Source: Candidatus Cloacimonadota bacterium (GTDB lineage: Bacteria; Cloacimonadota; Cloacimonadia; JGIOTU-2). From it: 6,477 nt of DNA. The notes below the pieces were generated by a model. That model saw only the letters and a program-made list of their open reading frames with translations. It was not told where the DNA came from and did not search any database. The translations under genes and the position numbers were made by a program. Below, one piece after another: positions 5,879 to 6,477 of the stretch (position 1 is the stretch's first letter; the number at the start of each line of letters is the position of its first letter). The DNA lies in the NCBI GenBank assembly GCA_014382685.1, contig JACNJG010000090.1, positions 1 through 6,477 of the forward strand. The letters are read 5' to 3'.

Positions 5879-6470
5879 ATTTTGTTGTTCAAACTCTTTG
5901 ATTACTTTTGGGACATCAAGTAAGAAATCCTTAAGGATGTTCTCTAATGTGACTATAGTTTCAGTATCTTCGTCGAAGAAACGACCATCATCAGTAATCA
6001 AAGGACGCTGCTGTTTGACACTCGAATCACCAGTGGTTTCTATCTTAGGCCCTTTGGGCATTATGCTGTAAGCTGCGGTTCCATTCTTAGCTTTGAGCTT
6101 AATTGGGCCACCTTGAAAAAATATCTTCACATCTGGATTTGGCGGAATTATGCCGAATCTGTGGAAATCATGAATTCTAATCCTTTCTATGAGATTATAC
6201 CAGCGTAATTTAGCAGGTAGCGTTTCCTTCAGTTGTTCACGTGATGAGGATATTTGCTCTTTATCGGCAGCTTCGAAGATGAGTTCTATTATTCCGCGGG
6301 CAAAATATATGCATGCTATGTGAAGCCGAAAGATAGTATTTGGATCTTTAGAGTCACGCGCCAATTCAAGAAAAGTTTGAATGCGCTTATGATGCTCATT
6401 GATGCCCGAGACGCGAGGATTAGCGAATGGCCAAATATCATTACTCATGTTTATTGCTCTTTTAGGCTAA
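5823..6470 (-). mobile_element. Integron gene cassette (648 bases, one gene, own attC)
   Basis: On the - strand the unit runs from the cut point after G6471 to G5823. It contains a short leader of 22 bases, one gene (6448-5873) and the attC. Its first bases TTAGCC, joined to the G of its attC, would give GTTAGCC on circularisation, the exact complement of its own R'' GGCTAAC. That agreement between the two ends, about 590 bases apart, is what excision and insertion of a cassette predicts. No promoter is visible inside it, so expression probably depends on a promoter outside the window. Confidence 0.75.
5873..6448 (-). CDS. Cassette-borne protein of unknown function
   Basis: I do not recognise this 191-aa protein. 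It has no signal peptide or membrane segment and should be cytoplasmic. Residues about 18-100 look mainly helical, with RLHIACIYFARGIIELIFEAA (41-61) and WYNLIERIRIHDFHRFGI (83-100). The second half (about 105-165) looks richer in turns and strands, with GGPIKLKAKNGTAAYSI and GRFFDEDTETIV, and a final helix closes the protein. Arg91-x4-His96 in RIHDFH resembles the R-x4-6-H motif of HEPN nucleases, but the residue after Arg is Ile instead of the usual polar one, so this is only a hint. The ATG at 6448 has a weak site (AAAGAG) upstream. The TAA stop lies inside the R'' box of the attC. A gene filling a cassette this tightly is typical of integron arrays. Confidence 0.8.
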   Translation of the reverse strand: MSNDIWPFANPRVSGINEHHKRIQTFLELARDSKDPNTIFRLHIACIYFARGIIELIFEAADKEQISSSREQLKETLPAKLRWYNLIERIRIHDFHRFGIIPPNPDVKIFFQGGPIKLKAKNGTAAYSIMPKGPKIETTGDSSVKQQRPLITDDGRFFDEDTETIVTLENILKDFLLDVPKVIKEFEQQNG

Positions 6471-6471
6471 C
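6465..6471 (-). other. R' core box at the upstream end of the cassette
   Basis: GTTAGCC on the - strand (6471 to 6465) fits GTTRRRY at six of seven positions and lies 16 bases before the gene start. It marks the upstream insertion point, cut between G6471 and T6470. Only six further bases are in the window, so it cannot be told whether it ends another attC or belongs to the attI site beside an integrase gene. Confidence 0.65.
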
Positions 6472-6477
6472 GACAAA

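Overview
The window holds two unlike halves. The left half (about 1-4788) is a tight, co-directional run of three housekeeping genes on the + strand: a membrane-anchored HtrA/Deg-family serine protease, the lipid II flippase MurJ and the excinuclease subunit UvrC. The gaps are 6 and 0 bases, so they look like one operon. Their products serve envelope protein quality control, peptidoglycan precursor export and nucleotide excision repair. This half appears complete and ordinary.

The middle (4789-5085) has no intact gene. It carries two tandem stem-loops built on the same plan, each opening with GTTGGACT and closing with CAAC. After them come an 18-base perfect palindrome and a 35-codon open stretch on the - strand that reads like the tail of a lost gene.

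The right half (5086-6477) is accessory DNA read on the - strand. Its key element is a 62-base site at 5817-5878 with the layout of an integron attC recombination site: complementary R'' and R' core boxes around an imperfect hairpin with extra-helical bases. A second core box lies at 6465-6471. Between the two implied cut points is a compact 648-base gene cassette (5823-6470) with one gene of unknown function, whose TAA stop lies inside the attC box. Circularising the cassette would pair GGCTAAC with GTTAGCC perfectly. Downstream of the attC is an AT-rich gene for an exported protein with an SH3-like domain. No attC was found after it, so it is either the last cassette with a decayed site or chromosomal flank. 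No integrase gene lies in the window, so this is the edge of either an integron array or an integrase-less attC cluster.

The organism is a bacterium of moderately low GC content that makes peptidoglycan. The palindrome type and gene style would suit an uncultured phylum such as those of the FCB group, but this is a weak inference and the sequence does not settle it.
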